Below, piece after piece: positions 18,575-27,124 of a DNA stretch of 50,923 bases. The position numbers were made by a program, and so were the translations under genes. The DNA is from Oscillospiraceae bacterium (GTDB lineage: Bacteria > Bacillota > Clostridia > Oscillospirales > Oscillospiraceae), in NCBI GenBank assembly GCA_017502285.1, contig JAFVVH010000062.1, positions 1 to 50,923 of the forward strand, in the 5' to 3' direction. How positions within the stretch are numbered: position 1 is the first letter of the stretch; the number at the start of each line of letters is the position of its first letter. The notes beneath the pieces were generated by a model. It made no database searches. It worked only from the letters and a program-made list of their open reading frames with translations, and was not told the origin of the DNA.

Positions 18575-19957
18575 TTACTTATTCTTGATATACTCGTCAA
18601 TGGACTTGGCCGCGCTCTTGCCCGCGCCCATGGCCAGAATGACGGTAGCGGCACCGGTGGCCGCGTCACCGCCGGCAAAGATGCCGGGCACGGAGGTGAT
18701 ACCCTTCTCGTCAGCAGCCACACAGCCCTTGCGGGTCTTCTCCAGACCGGGCGTGCCGTTGTAGCTCATCTGGTTGGCCTGAGTGCCCAGAGCCATAATA
18801 ACAGCGTCCACCTCGATATCGAACTCGCTGCCCTCAATGACCACAGGGCTGCGGCGGCCAGAAGCGTCAGGCTCGCCCAGCTCCATCTTCACACAGGTGA
18901 TGGCGCTGACGTGGTTGGTCTCATCACCCTTGATGCATACGGGGTTGGTGAGCAGATCGAAGATGATGCCCTCCTCCTTGGCATGATGCACCTCTTCCTT
19001 ACGGGCGGGCAGCTCAGCCTCGGAACGGCGGTAGATGATATGGACCTCGGCGCCCAGACGCTTGGCACAGCGGGCCGCGTCCATAGCCACGTTGCCGCCG
19101 CCCACCACGGCAACCTTCTTGTTGCGCAGGATGGGAGTGGCAGCGCCTTCCTTATAGGCCTTCATCAGGTTGATACGAGTCAGGTACTCGTTGGCGGAGT
19201 AAACACCCACCAGAGCCTCGCCGGGGATCTTCATGAACATGGGCAGGCCGGCGCCGGAGCCGATGAACACGGACTCGTAGCCCATGTCAAACAGGTCGGT
19301 GATGGTCAGGATCTTGCCGATGACCATATTCAGCTGAATGTCCACGCCCATCTTCTCCAGATTGGAGACCTCCCGGGCCACGATGGCCTTGGGCAGACGG
19401 AACTCGGGGATGCCGTAGCTGAGCACGCCGCCGGCCACGTGGAATGCCTCGAACACAGAGACATCGTAGCCCATGCGGGCCAGCTCACCGGCGCAGGTCA
19501 GGCCGGCAGGGCCGGAACCGACCACGGCCACCTTGTGACCGTTCTTGGGGGCGGTAGCGACGTTGGCAATGCCGTGCTCGGCAGCCCAGTCAGCCACAAA
19601 GCGCTCTACGCGGCCGATGGAAACAGGCTCACCCTTGATGCCGCGCACGCACTTGCCCTCGCACTGGTTCTCCTGGGGGCAGACGCGGCCGGAGATGGCG
19701 GGCAGAGCGTTGGCGTTGGACAGGATCTCGTAAGCGCCGGCAATATCCTCCTCAGCCACCTTGGCCAGGAACTGAGGGATGGGAATGCCCACGGGGCAGC
19801 CGCCCACACAGGCGGGGTTCTTGCACTGCAGGCAGCGCTTGGCCTCGTTCACGGCCTGCTCCAGCGTGTAACCCAGAGCGACTTCCTTAAAATTGGCATT
19901 GCGTACGTTAGGCTCCTGCTCGGGCATGGGAGTCTTGTTCATCTGCATATTAGCCAT
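18575..19957 (-). CDS. nfnB: NADP-dependent flavin oxidoreductase, NfnB/GltD-like
   Basis: 460 residues, like the small subunit of glutamate synthase and NfnB. Two [4Fe-4S] motifs are at the N-terminus (CLQCKNPACVGGC near residues 42-54, CPQENQCEGKC near 92-102), then an FAD site VAVVGSGPAGLTCAGE and an NADP(H) site VAVVGGGNVAMDAA. The start overlaps the 3' end of the NfnA gene by 8 bp. With NfnA it forms the electron-bifurcating NADH-dependent ferredoxin:NADP+ oxidoreductase. No large glutamate synthase subunit is nearby, which favours Nfn over GltD. The name sudA/gltA is used for the same family. Confidence 0.93.
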   Translation of the reverse strand: MANMQMNKTPMPEQEPNVRNANFKEVALGYTLEQAVNEAKRCLQCKNPACVGGCPVGIPIPQFLAKVAEEDIAGAYEILSNANALPAISGRVCPQENQCEGKCVRGIKGEPVSIGRVERFVADWAAEHGIANVATAPKNGHKVAVVGSGPAGLTCAGELARMGYDVSVFEAFHVAGGVLSYGIPEFRLPKAIVAREVSNLEKMGVDIQLNMVIGKILTITDLFDMGYESVFIGSGAGLPMFMKIPGEALVGVYSANEYLTRINLMKAYKEGAATPILRNKKVAVVGGGNVAMDAARCAKRLGAEVHIIYRRSEAELPARKEEVHHAKEEGIIFDLLTNPVCIKGDETNHVSAITCVKMELGEPDASGRRSPVVIEGSEFDIEVDAVIMALGTQANQMSYNGTPGLEKTRKGCVAADEKGITSVPGIFAGGDAATGAATVILAMGAGKSAAKSIDEYIKNK

Positions 19958-20807
19958 TCATGGCACCTCCTCCCAGGCGGCAGGCATGCTTTTCCTTCGC
20001 CTTGGCTTCAAATTCACGGTAAGTAGCATTGCGGGCAATGACCTCGTCAAAGTCCACCTTATGGCCGTCAAAGTCAGGACCGTCCACGCAGGCGAACTTC
20101 ACCTCACCACCCACGGTCAGGCGGCAGCCGCCACACATGCCGGTGCCGTCGATCATGACGGGGTTCATGGATACAGTGGTGGGAATGTTGTACTTCTCAG
20201 TCAGCTTGCAGGCAAACTTCATCATCATCAGAGGACCGATGGCAAACACGTGGTCAAACTTGACCCCGGAGGCGATCAGTTCTTCCAGCTTTCCGGTGAC
20301 GAAACCGTTGTAGCCGTAGCTGCCGTCATCGGTGCAGATGTGCAGGTCGGTGCAGGCATTCTTCATCTCTTCCTCAAGGATGACGATATCCTTGGTCTTA
20401 AAGCCGCCGATCAGGTCCACGGTGTTGCCCGCCTCGGTAAGTGCCTTGGCCACGGGCAACGCGATGGCGCAGCCCAGACCGCCGCCCAGAACGGCCACGC
20501 GGCCCAGGTTTTCCACCTCGGTGGCCTGACCCAGAGGGCCTACAAAGTCATGCAGGCGGTCGCCCTGCTGCAGCTGGTCCAGAGCCAGGGTGGTGCCGCC
20601 GATCTTCTGGAACACCACGGTGACCAGGCCCTTCTCCGCGTCTGCGTTGGAGATGGTCAGGGGAATGCGCTCACCCTCTTCATCCACACGCAGGATGATG
20701 AACTGGCCGGCCTTGGCCTTGGCCGCCACCAGAGGGGCAGACACAGAGATCAGGCTGATCTCGGGTGTCAGCGTCTTTTTTACGACGATTTCGTAAGTCT
20801 GATGCAT
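19950..20807 (-). CDS. nfnA: FAD/NAD-binding subunit NfnA (SudB-like)
   Basis: 285 residues from the ATG at 20807, behind GGGAGGAAAGAG; an ATG and a GTG further upstream lack good sites. The N-terminal FAD domain (about 1-95) has IPLTISNADAEKG, the NAD domain starts at VAVLGGGLGCAIALPV, and the C-terminal cluster region GTGMCGGCRLTVGG with FACVDGPDF binds a [2Fe-2S] centre as in dihydroorotate dehydrogenase electron-transfer subunits. It passes electrons from NADH in the bifurcating complex. The coupling by overlap with nfnB supports one complex. Confidence 0.93.
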   Translation of the reverse strand: MHQTYEIVVKKTLTPEISLISVSAPLVAAKAKAGQFIILRVDEEGERIPLTISNADAEKGLVTVVFQKIGGTTLALDQLQQGDRLHDFVGPLGQATEVENLGRVAVLGGGLGCAIALPVAKALTEAGNTVDLIGGFKTKDIVILEEEMKNACTDLHICTDDGSYGYNGFVTGKLEELIASGVKFDHVFAIGPLMMMKFACKLTEKYNIPTTVSMNPVMIDGTGMCGGCRLTVGGEVKFACVDGPDFDGHKVDFDEVIARNATYREFEAKAKEKHACRLGGGAMNG

Positions 20808-20856
20808 TTGTACTCTTTCCTCCCAATCCATGCGCACTCGCGCAATTAGTTTTCTT

Positions 20857-22842
20857 TTATCTGCTGTCGCCGGACTTTTTGGCCCGGCGGCGGAAGACCA
20901 GTTTTCTTGTCACCCAAACCGCGGCAGTCACCAGCACAAGGGCAACGGCCAGCACCGCAAGGGTGATCCAGTTGGGGTTTTTCAGCAGCTCCACGAGGTT
21001 CAGGCTGCTGCTGACGGACTTTCTGCCGTCGGGGATGACGTAGTGGCCGGGCACACCGTCCTCCCCAAAGGAGTTCAAATAGGCGGCCAGTGCGTACCAC
21101 TCTTTGATTTCGTTGCCCTGCTCATCCCGCAGGATACAGGCATTGAAATCGGTAACAGGAGTACCGTCGGCCATCTTGGGCTCCAGAGAGAGCAGGCCGA
21201 CAGATTTGCTTTTCACCGTACCCAGCATCTGGGCGGAATACATTCCGGTGACCACCCGGTAAAGCCGGTCATCCTCCAGACGAGTCAGGCCGCGTCGGGT
21301 CAACCCGGTATCAAAGGCAGGCTCTTCCAGCCATGCATCGGTCACCCGGTTAAAGAACATACGGTTGGTATTGAAGGAATATGCCATGCCCGACATATAC
21401 AGCTGGGCGGCGGGCATGATAGGAGTAACGGAAGCATCCACCTCAGCAGCGGCTTTCAGTTCCCTTCCCGTGAGATAGACGGCCACCAGCGGAAATCCGG
21501 AAGTGCCATCGCTGCCCACACCCATGGAAAGCACATCAAAGGCCATGGAGGTGGTAATATCCCCCGCAGGCAGGTCGGCCCGAAGCACACCGTCTGCGGT
21601 GACGGCCACGGTCTTTACATCCGGGGCATCCGCCTCCAGATGTCCCACCGCCCACAAAAAGGCATCGGACACCAGCTCACCCAAATTGTTGCCCTGCTGC
21701 ACCCCCGATTCCGGGGTGTTCAGGTCAAAGTCGGTATAAGTAAGCACCTGATCGTAGGTCAGGCCGTAGTTGGCCAGATAGCTTTCGCTCACCTGGCTCT
21801 TCCACTCCTCCACCATCTGGGCGATGGCAGGGTCTTCCTCCACCGTTTCGTCCACGGGGATGAGTTCGTACTCGTTCAGCGTCTTGCCGTTCTCGTCCCA
21901 CTCCAGCGTGATGGAGCCGAGATTTTCTCCGTACTGACCGCAGGAGACGATATAAGTATCGCCCACCACGATGGGTTCTTCCAGTGTGGTGTGGGTGTGT
22001 CCGGAAATAATTAAATCAATGCCGTCCACCGCTTTGGCAAGCAGCTCGTCCTCAGATTTCTCCGGGTCGGGATCAGTGCCGCCGTGGGACAGGCAGATGA
22101 TGAAATCCGCACCCATATCCTTGAGCAGATCCACGCTTTCCCGGGCCGCCTGCACTGGGTCACCCAGTTCAAAGCCGGAGGTGGGGGCACAGTCATGGGC
22201 ATCCCGGCCCATAAGACCGAAGATTCCGTAAGTCACACCGCCCCGCTCCAACAGGAAGGTTTCTTCCACACTCTGGTAGTCGTCCAAAGCCTCCTGGATG
22301 AACAACTGGTCCGGATTGGTAGCCGCAGGCTGATAGTTGTCCCGCAAGACTATGGGCCGGCCAATGGTCAGCGGTCCGTACTGCCGCTCATATTCGGGTA
22401 TCTTGTTGGAATCGGAACTAATCAGCGCCCCCAAGGTAGCCTTGTGAGCTCTGGACACGGCATTGAGCATTTCTCCAAAGCCCCGGCCCGTATGGTCAAA
22501 CTCGTGATTGCCTACCGTGGTGGCATCGTAGCCCATGGCGCCCATAGTGCGCAGCTCCGCTCCCTGCGTGGTATACAGGGTCTGGAACAGGGAACCGATG
22601 GAAAAGTCGCCCCCATCCAGCGTCAGCGCGTCGGGGTACTTCTCCCGCTGGCGGTTGAGCAGGGTGGCCAGACGGGCATAGCCACCCGATTCGCCCCCAT
22701 CTGCCGTAGGTACAGGCAGGAAATGGGAGTGCAGGTCGTGGGTAAAGAGCACCGTGGTGGTTTTCTTCTCGGTCGCAAAGGCCGCCGTGGACAACAGAAC
22801 GCCCAACAGCAATACGGTCAAAAATCGCACAGTACGTCTCAT
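20857..22842 (-). CDS. Membrane-anchored 5'-nucleotidase / 2',3'-cyclic phosphodiesterase
   Basis: 661 residues from the ATG at 22842, 8 bp behind AGGAGG; a TTG two codons upstream is unlikely. It starts with a signal peptide (RRTVRFLTVLLLG ... STAAFA). The metallophosphatase domain has FTHDLHSHF, DGGDF, GNHEFD, SHGG and SGHTHT in order, giving the two-metal centre. A 5_nucleotid_C domain follows (about 340-560). A C-terminal helix near 615-640 and a basic tail (RRRAKKSGDSR) anchor it in the membrane. It would strip phosphate from extracellular nucleotides. No sortase motif is present. The transcript seems separate from nfnAB. Confidence 0.92.
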   Translation of the reverse strand: MRRTVRFLTVLLLGVLLSTAAFATEKKTTTVLFTHDLHSHFLPVPTADGGESGGYARLATLLNRQREKYPDALTLDGGDFSIGSLFQTLYTTQGAELRTMGAMGYDATTVGNHEFDHTGRGFGEMLNAVSRAHKATLGALISSDSNKIPEYERQYGPLTIGRPIVLRDNYQPAATNPDQLFIQEALDDYQSVEETFLLERGGVTYGIFGLMGRDAHDCAPTSGFELGDPVQAARESVDLLKDMGADFIICLSHGGTDPDPEKSEDELLAKAVDGIDLIISGHTHTTLEEPIVVGDTYIVSCGQYGENLGSITLEWDENGKTLNEYELIPVDETVEEDPAIAQMVEEWKSQVSESYLANYGLTYDQVLTYTDFDLNTPESGVQQGNNLGELVSDAFLWAVGHLEADAPDVKTVAVTADGVLRADLPAGDITTSMAFDVLSMGVGSDGTSGFPLVAVYLTGRELKAAAEVDASVTPIMPAAQLYMSGMAYSFNTNRMFFNRVTDAWLEEPAFDTGLTRRGLTRLEDDRLYRVVTGMYSAQMLGTVKSKSVGLLSLEPKMADGTPVTDFNACILRDEQGNEIKEWYALAAYLNSFGEDGVPGHYVIPDGRKSVSSSLNLVELLKNPNWITLAVLAVALVLVTAAVWVTRKLVFRRRAKKSGDSR

Positions 22843-22968
22843 TCCCAAGCCCTCCTTCCACCATCAAACGCTATTTTCCATTACTTTTTATTGTGCCACA
22901 ATTTGTCGGGAATAGCAACCGTATAATCCATAAACTTTTCCGATTTCCGCTCCCTTTGCCGCGCTATC

Positions 22969-22997
22969 TTTACACATTTGCCTTTTTTTGATAGGAT
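22969..22997 (+). promoter_or_regulatory. Candidate sigma-A promoter of the Nudix gene
   Basis: TTTACA (22969-22974), 17 bp with a T7 run, TAGGAT (22992-22997), 33 bp upstream of the start codon. Confidence 0.62.
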
Positions 22998-23030
22998 AAC
23001 CGTAAACAGTTACCGTTTGGAGGAATTCCC

Positions 23031-23654
23031 ATGACCGTTGACCAACTGCAAAAAGCGCTCAACGCGCGTATTCCCGCCCCTATGGATGCCACGGCCAAGT
23101 TTGCCGTCCTGGTACCGCTGGTAGAATTGGAGGGCGAGCTGCACCTGCTGTACGAGGTGCGCGCCGCCACCCTGCACCGCCAGCCCGGCGAGGTCTGCTT
23201 TCCCGGCGGTCACATGGAGGACGGAGAAACTGCCGTACAGTGTGCCCTGCGGGAAACCGCCGAAGAGCTGTCCATCCCCCCTTCCGCCGTACGCGTGCTG
23301 GGCCCGCTGGACTTTATCTGTCACCGGGGCGGTTTTGTCCTCTACCCCGTTTTAGCCATGGTAGATGCCGAAGCTGTTAAGAATATTGTTCCAAACCCCA
23401 CCGAGGTGGACCGGGTCATGACCGTCCCCCTGTCCGCTCTGGGAGCAATGACACCGGAGGAATACTCCTACGACCTCGTTCCCGCGCCCGGAGCGGAATT
23501 TCCCTTTGAGCGCATCGGCATACCAAGAAACTATCCGTGGAATGCGGGTGTGGTGTCCGGCCTGATCTATCCGTGGCAGGACAAGGCCATCTGGGGCATG
23601 ACCGGGCGCATTACCCAGCACGTGCTGTCCCTGCTGGACGCAGAGAGGATGTGA
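23031..23654 (+). CDS. Nudix hydrolase, CoA pyrophosphatase-like
   Basis: 207 residues. The Nudix box reads GGHMEDGETAVQCALRETAE then ELSI, fitting GX5EX7REUXEEXGU with Ile in place of the final small residues, and is preceded by HRQPGEVCFPGG, which is characteristic of the CoA pyrophosphatase (NudL/YeaB) branch. It would cleave CoA or a related nucleotide to 3',5'-ADP and phosphopantetheine with Mg2+. GGAGGAATTCCC precedes the ATG. The methyltransferase gene begins 4 bp after the stop. Substrate is inferred from the subfamily only. Confidence 0.9.
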   Translation: MTVDQLQKALNARIPAPMDATAKFAVLVPLVELEGELHLLYEVRAATLHRQPGEVCFPGGHMEDGETAVQCALRETAEELSIPPSAVRVLGPLDFICHRGGFVLYPVLAMVDAEAVKNIVPNPTEVDRVMTVPLSALGAMTPEEYSYDLVPAPGAEFPFERIGIPRNYPWNAGVVSGLIYPWQDKAIWGMTGRITQHVLSLLDAERM

Positions 23655-23658
23655 CTCC

Positions 23659-24288
23659 ATGGCAAAACCGGAACAGCTTGGCCCTTACACGCTGGAACAG
23701 CCGGATGGCGTGTTCCCTCTGGGTGGCGACACACTGGCGCTGGGCTCTTTCGCCACAGTGCGTCCACGGTGGCAGGTATGTGATCTGGGCACCGGGTCGG
23801 GGGCGCTGCTCCTCCTGCTTGCCGGGCGGGAAGCCACCCTTTCCCTGACTGGGGTAGAACTTGACTCCACCGCAGCGCAGGCCGCCCAAAATAATTTGAG
23901 CATCAACGGTGTGGATGGTCAGGTGGTATGCGGCGATCTGCGTACCGCTCCCCTGCCTTCCGGTCGGTTCGACCTTGTCATCTCCAACCCGCCCTATTTC
24001 GCCGCGGGCAGCGGCAAATCGGGGGGCAGTGCCCGGTGTGAGGAGACCTGCTCACTGGACGAACTGTGCGCCGCAGCCGCCCGACTTGTGAAAAACGGCG
24101 GGCGATTTGCTCTGTGTCACCGTCCGGAGCGGCTGACAGACGTGCTGTGTACCCTGCGCAGGCACGGTCTGGAGCCCAAGCGGCTCAAGATGATCTCCCA
24201 CTCCCCTGCTCACCCTCCATCCACCATACTGGTGGAGGCGGTGCGTCAGGGAAAGCCGGGGCTGGATATTTTGCCTTTACAGGGATAA
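23659..24288 (+). CDS. TrmN6-like SAM-dependent methyltransferase
   Basis: 209 residues of the tRNA1(Val) adenine-37 N6-methyltransferase (TrmN6/YfiC) type. The SAM-binding motif I is VCDLGTGSGALLLLLAG, followed by TGVELDSTAAQAA and the N6-adenine signature SNPPYFAAG near residue 112. The short N-terminal LEQPDGVFPLGGDTLALG segment is typical of this family in Firmicutes. It is 4 bp behind the Nudix gene, so the two are co-transcribed. The GIY-YIG gene that often follows this gene in other Firmicutes is not present here. Confidence 0.88.
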   Translation: MAKPEQLGPYTLEQPDGVFPLGGDTLALGSFATVRPRWQVCDLGTGSGALLLLLAGREATLSLTGVELDSTAAQAAQNNLSINGVDGQVVCGDLRTAPLPSGRFDLVISNPPYFAAGSGKSGGSARCEETCSLDELCAAAARLVKNGGRFALCHRPERLTDVLCTLRRHGLEPKRLKMISHSPAHPPSTILVEAVRQGKPGLDILPLQG

Positions 24289-24304
24289 CACATTCTTTTC
24301 CCCC

Positions 24305-24333
24305 TTTACAAAGCCGCTTTTTTAGGTTAAACT
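24305..24333 (+). promoter_or_regulatory. Sigma-A promoter of ireB
   Basis: TTTACA (24305-24310), 17 bp, TAAACT (24328-24333), 24 bp upstream of the ATG. Confidence 0.72.
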
Positions 24334-24357
24334 GTATGTAATCAAGGAGGTGCCTGT

Positions 24358-24606
24358 ATGGAAATGGATTTTACCCGCAAATTCCGCCTGTCTGACGAGC
24401 GCGATCTGGAGATCAAGGCCATTCTCACCACGGTCTATCAGGCCCTTCAGGAAAAGGGCTACAACCCCATCAATCAGATCGTGGGCTACATTCTGTCCGA
24501 AGACCCCACCTACATCACCAATCACAACAATGCCCGCGCCCTCATCCGTAAGGTGGACAGGGATGAGCTGCTGCAAACGCTGGTCAAGGACTATCTGCTT
24601 CACTGA
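24358..24606 (+). CDS. ireB: IreB-family regulatory phosphoprotein (UPF0297)
   Basis: 82 residues. The strongly conserved core [18 protein letters not shown] and [12 protein letters not shown] identify the IreB/UPF0297 family. In Enterococcus IreB is phosphorylated on N-terminal threonines by the PASTA kinase IreK and opposes beta-lactam resistance. Here the N-terminus (MEMDFTRKF) has only Thr6. AGGAGGTGCCTGT precedes the ATG. The usual neighbours alaS and ruvX are absent; the gene has its own promoter and terminator. Confidence 0.95.
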   Translation: MEMDFTRKFRLSDERDLEIKAILTTVYQALQEKGYNPINQIVGYILSEDPTYITNHNNARALIRKVDRDELLQTLVKDYLLH

Positions 24607-24620
24607 ACATATAAAATTTG

Positions 24621-24654
24621 GCACTCCGCTTTGAGAAAAGCGGAGTGCTTTTTT
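24621..24654 (+). terminator. Terminator of ireB
   Basis: A 12-bp perfect stem GCACTCCGCTTT / AAAGCGGAGTGC with GAGA loop and six T residues, 14 bp after the stop. Confidence 0.94.
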
Positions 24655-24680
24655 GCGCATACTGTACCCGAGGTGACAGT

Positions 24681-24956
24681 ATGTCTGATAAGGAAAAAAC
24701 GACCCCCGCGCCGGACAGCATCCCCTTTTTGGAGGGTCAACCCATTCAAGGTATGCTGCCCGATGCCTTTGATATGGTCAATCGCTACGGCACTTATGAG
24801 ATACAGCCCACCAGCGATTCGGAAAACTTTTTCCCCATCATCGCCGCGGGCCATTACGACAAACAGCGCCTGCATATGCTCCGCCACCAGACAGACATTG
24901 GCAACGACCGGGAAGCAACCCACGATTTGACGGAGGGCAGTCCCTTCCGCAACTAA
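24681..24956 (+). CDS. Small hypothetical protein (91 aa)
   Basis: 91 residues from the ATG at 24681 behind GAGGTGACAGT; the open frame continues upstream but through the ireB terminator. The protein starts MSDKEKTTPAPDSIPF, has a middle with DAFDMVNRYGTYEIQPTSD, and a histidine-rich part (AAGHYDKQRLHMLRHQTD). It is soluble and acidic at the ends. I recognise no family. It must be transcribed by readthrough or by a weak promoter between 24655 and 24680. Codon use resembles its neighbours, so it is probably a real gene. Confidence 0.65.
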   Translation: MSDKEKTTPAPDSIPFLEGQPIQGMLPDAFDMVNRYGTYEIQPTSDSENFFPIIAAGHYDKQRLHMLRHQTDIGNDREATHDLTEGSPFRN

Positions 24957-24961
24957 AAAAA

Positions 24962-24996
24962 GAAGGCTGACAGCATGGCTGTCAGCCTTCTTTTTT
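24962..24996. terminator. Bidirectional terminator (hypothetical gene / argF)
   Basis: A 13-bp perfect stem GAAGGCTGACAGC / GCTGTCAGCCTTC with ATG loop, T tract on the + side and a run of seven A residues before the stem giving a U tract on the minus side. It ends the arg operon and overlaps the argF stop codon. Confidence 0.93.
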
Positions 24997-25915
24997 AGTC
25001 CTTCTTCATCAGCAGATACATGACCGCTTTCTGGGCATGCAGGCGGTTTTCCGCCTCGTCGAAGATCTCCACCGCATGCTCCTCGAACACGTCGGCGGTG
25101 ATCTCCTCGCCCCGGTGGGCGGGCAGGCAGTGCTGGACCATGCAGCCGGGGTTGGTCACCTTCATCAGCTCTGCGTCCACGCAATACACACCGGCAAAGG
25201 CCTTCTCACGCTCGGCTTTTTCGCCCTCCTGACCCATGGAAGCCCACACGTCGGTAAAGATCACGTCGGCATTGACGGCGGCATCGGCAGGCTTGCGGCA
25301 CAAGGTGAACTTGAAGCTGGGGTCGCTGGCGGCAAAGTCCAGCACCTCAGGGGCAGGGTCATAGCCCTCAGGACAGGCCACAGCCACTTCCATGCCGCAC
25401 TTCAGGCCGCCCACGATGAGGGAGTTGGCCATGTTGTTGCCGTCACCGATGTAGCACATCTTCAGGCCGGACAGCTTGGCCTTGTGCTCGCGCACGGTCA
25501 TCAAATCGGCCAGCACCTGACAGGGGTGATACAGGTCGGTCAGTCCGTTGATGACGGGGATATCGGCATACTCGGCCAGCTTCTCCACCGTTTCCTGAGC
25601 GAAGGTGCGAATCATAATACCGTCGCAATAGCGGGACAACACCCGGGCGGTGTCCTCAATGGGCTCGCCGCGGCCGATCTGGCTGTCCTTGCCGGACAGG
25701 AACAGAGCGTGACCACCCAGCTGGTACATACCAGTCTCAAAGGAAACGCGGGTGCGGGTGGAGTTCTTTTCAAAGATCATGGCAAGGGTCATGCCGTTGA
25801 GATAATCGTGCTTGATGCCGTGCTTCTGATTGTATTTCAGCTGGTCGGCGGTGTCCAGAATTTCCAAAATTTCCTCACCGGACAGGTCCAGTAGTTTCAG
25901 CAGGTCTTTTTTCAT
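24995..25915 (-). CDS. argF: Ornithine carbamoyltransferase
   Basis: 306 residues, full length. It makes citrulline from ornithine and carbamoyl phosphate. The carbamoyl-phosphate loop KNSTRTRVSFE is near residue 50, HPCQVLADL near 130, the ornithine loop DVWASMGQE near 220 and HCLPAHRGEE near 260. It is the last gene of the arg operon and its stop lies in the terminator. The ATG follows AGGAGAAGTAAGTT, 18 bp after argD. Anabolic rather than catabolic use is inferred from the operon. Confidence 0.97.
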   Translation of the reverse strand: MKKDLLKLLDLSGEEILEILDTADQLKYNQKHGIKHDYLNGMTLAMIFEKNSTRTRVSFETGMYQLGGHALFLSGKDSQIGRGEPIEDTARVLSRYCDGIMIRTFAQETVEKLAEYADIPVINGLTDLYHPCQVLADLMTVREHKAKLSGLKMCYIGDGNNMANSLIVGGLKCGMEVAVACPEGYDPAPEVLDFAASDPSFKFTLCRKPADAAVNADVIFTDVWASMGQEGEKAEREKAFAGVYCVDAELMKVTNPGCMVQHCLPAHRGEEITADVFEEHAVEIFDEAENRLHAQKAVMYLLMKKD

Positions 25916-25933
25916 AACTTACTTCTCCTAACT

Positions 25934-27112
25934 TCAGCAAAGGGTTGCTTTCATAATGGCAATACCCTTGTCCATCTCCTCTTTGGTGATGGTCAGAGGG
26001 GGCAGCAAACGCAGGCCGGGGCCGGCGGTCAGGCACAGCAAGCCGTTTTCAATGAGCTTTGCGGCCAGCTCCTTGTTGGTCTTGTCGCCCTTGACCTCAA
26101 TGCCGATCATCAGGCCCATGCCACGGGTCTTGCCCAGACAGGGCAGGTCCAGCGCCTCGATTTGCTCACGCAGGTATTCGCCCTTCTCCTGCACCTGAGC
26201 CAGCATGTCCTCGTCCAGCGCGTCCAAAACAGTGATCGCGGCGGCGGCAGCGATGGGGTTGCCGCCAAAAGTGGTGGCGTGGGTACCGGGAGTAAAGACT
26301 CCGGAGCACTTCTCGTTGGCCATGATGCCGCCGAAGGGCAGGCCGCCGGCGATGCCCTTGGCAAAGGACACCACATCGGGCTGGATGCCGTACTGCTGGA
26401 AAGCAAACAGAGAGCCGGTACGGCCCACGCCGGTCTGCACCTCGTCAACCAGCAGCAGCCAGTCCCGCTGGGCGCACAGCTCAGCCACCTTGCTCACATA
26501 CTCCTTGTCCAGGGGCAGCACACCGCCCTCGCCCTGCACCAGCTCCATCATTACCGCGCACACATCGTGACCGGCCACGCTCTCCAGCACGTCCATGTCG
26601 TTGGCATCCGCATGACGGAACCCCTCGGTGAAGGGGAAGAAGTAGTTGTGGAACACATCCTGACCGGTAGCGGCCAAGGTAGTGATGGTACGGCCGTGGA
26701 AAGACTTATTCAGGGTGATGACCGTGCCCCGGCCCTTGCCGTACTTGTCAAAGGAATACTTACGGGCCAGCTTGATCATACCTTCATTGCTCTCGGCACC
26801 GGAGTTGGAAAAGAACACGTTGGACATACCGGTGCGCTGGCACAGCTTCTGGGCCACGTTGATGTAAGGCTCGGAATAGAACAGATTGGAGATATGGCCC
26901 AGCTTCAGAGCCTGATCGTAGATGCTCTTGGCCCAAGCCTCGTTTCCGTAGCCAAGGGAACACACACCGATACCGGAGGTGAAGTCAATGTACTCCTTAC
27001 CCTCCACATCCCATAAGGTGGCATTTTTGCCGTGGTCCACAGCCACGTCAAAGCGGCCATAGGACTGCATGACATATTCATGGTCGCGAATTTTCAGTTC
27101 TTCAAAGCTCAT
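25934..27112 (-). CDS. argD: Acetylornithine aminotransferase
   Basis: 392 residues, class III PLP aminotransferase. FTSGIGVCSLGYGN lies early, VFFSNSGAESNEGMIK in the phosphate-binding region, LLVDEVQTGVGRTG in the centre and the PLP lysine in SFAKGIAGGLPFGG. It converts N-acetylglutamate semialdehyde to N-acetylornithine with glutamate. GGGGGAG precedes the ATG, 12 bp behind argB. In some bacteria it also works in lysine synthesis. Confidence 0.95.
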   Translation of the reverse strand: MSFEELKIRDHEYVMQSYGRFDVAVDHGKNATLWDVEGKEYIDFTSGIGVCSLGYGNEAWAKSIYDQALKLGHISNLFYSEPYINVAQKLCQRTGMSNVFFSNSGAESNEGMIKLARKYSFDKYGKGRGTVITLNKSFHGRTITTLAATGQDVFHNYFFPFTEGFRHADANDMDVLESVAGHDVCAVMMELVQGEGGVLPLDKEYVSKVAELCAQRDWLLLVDEVQTGVGRTGSLFAFQQYGIQPDVVSFAKGIAGGLPFGGIMANEKCSGVFTPGTHATTFGGNPIAAAAAITVLDALDEDMLAQVQEKGEYLREQIEALDLPCLGKTRGMGLMIGIEVKGDKTNKELAAKLIENGLLCLTAGPGLRLLPPLTITKEEMDKGIAIMKATLC

Positions 27113-27124
27113 GGTATCTCCCCC

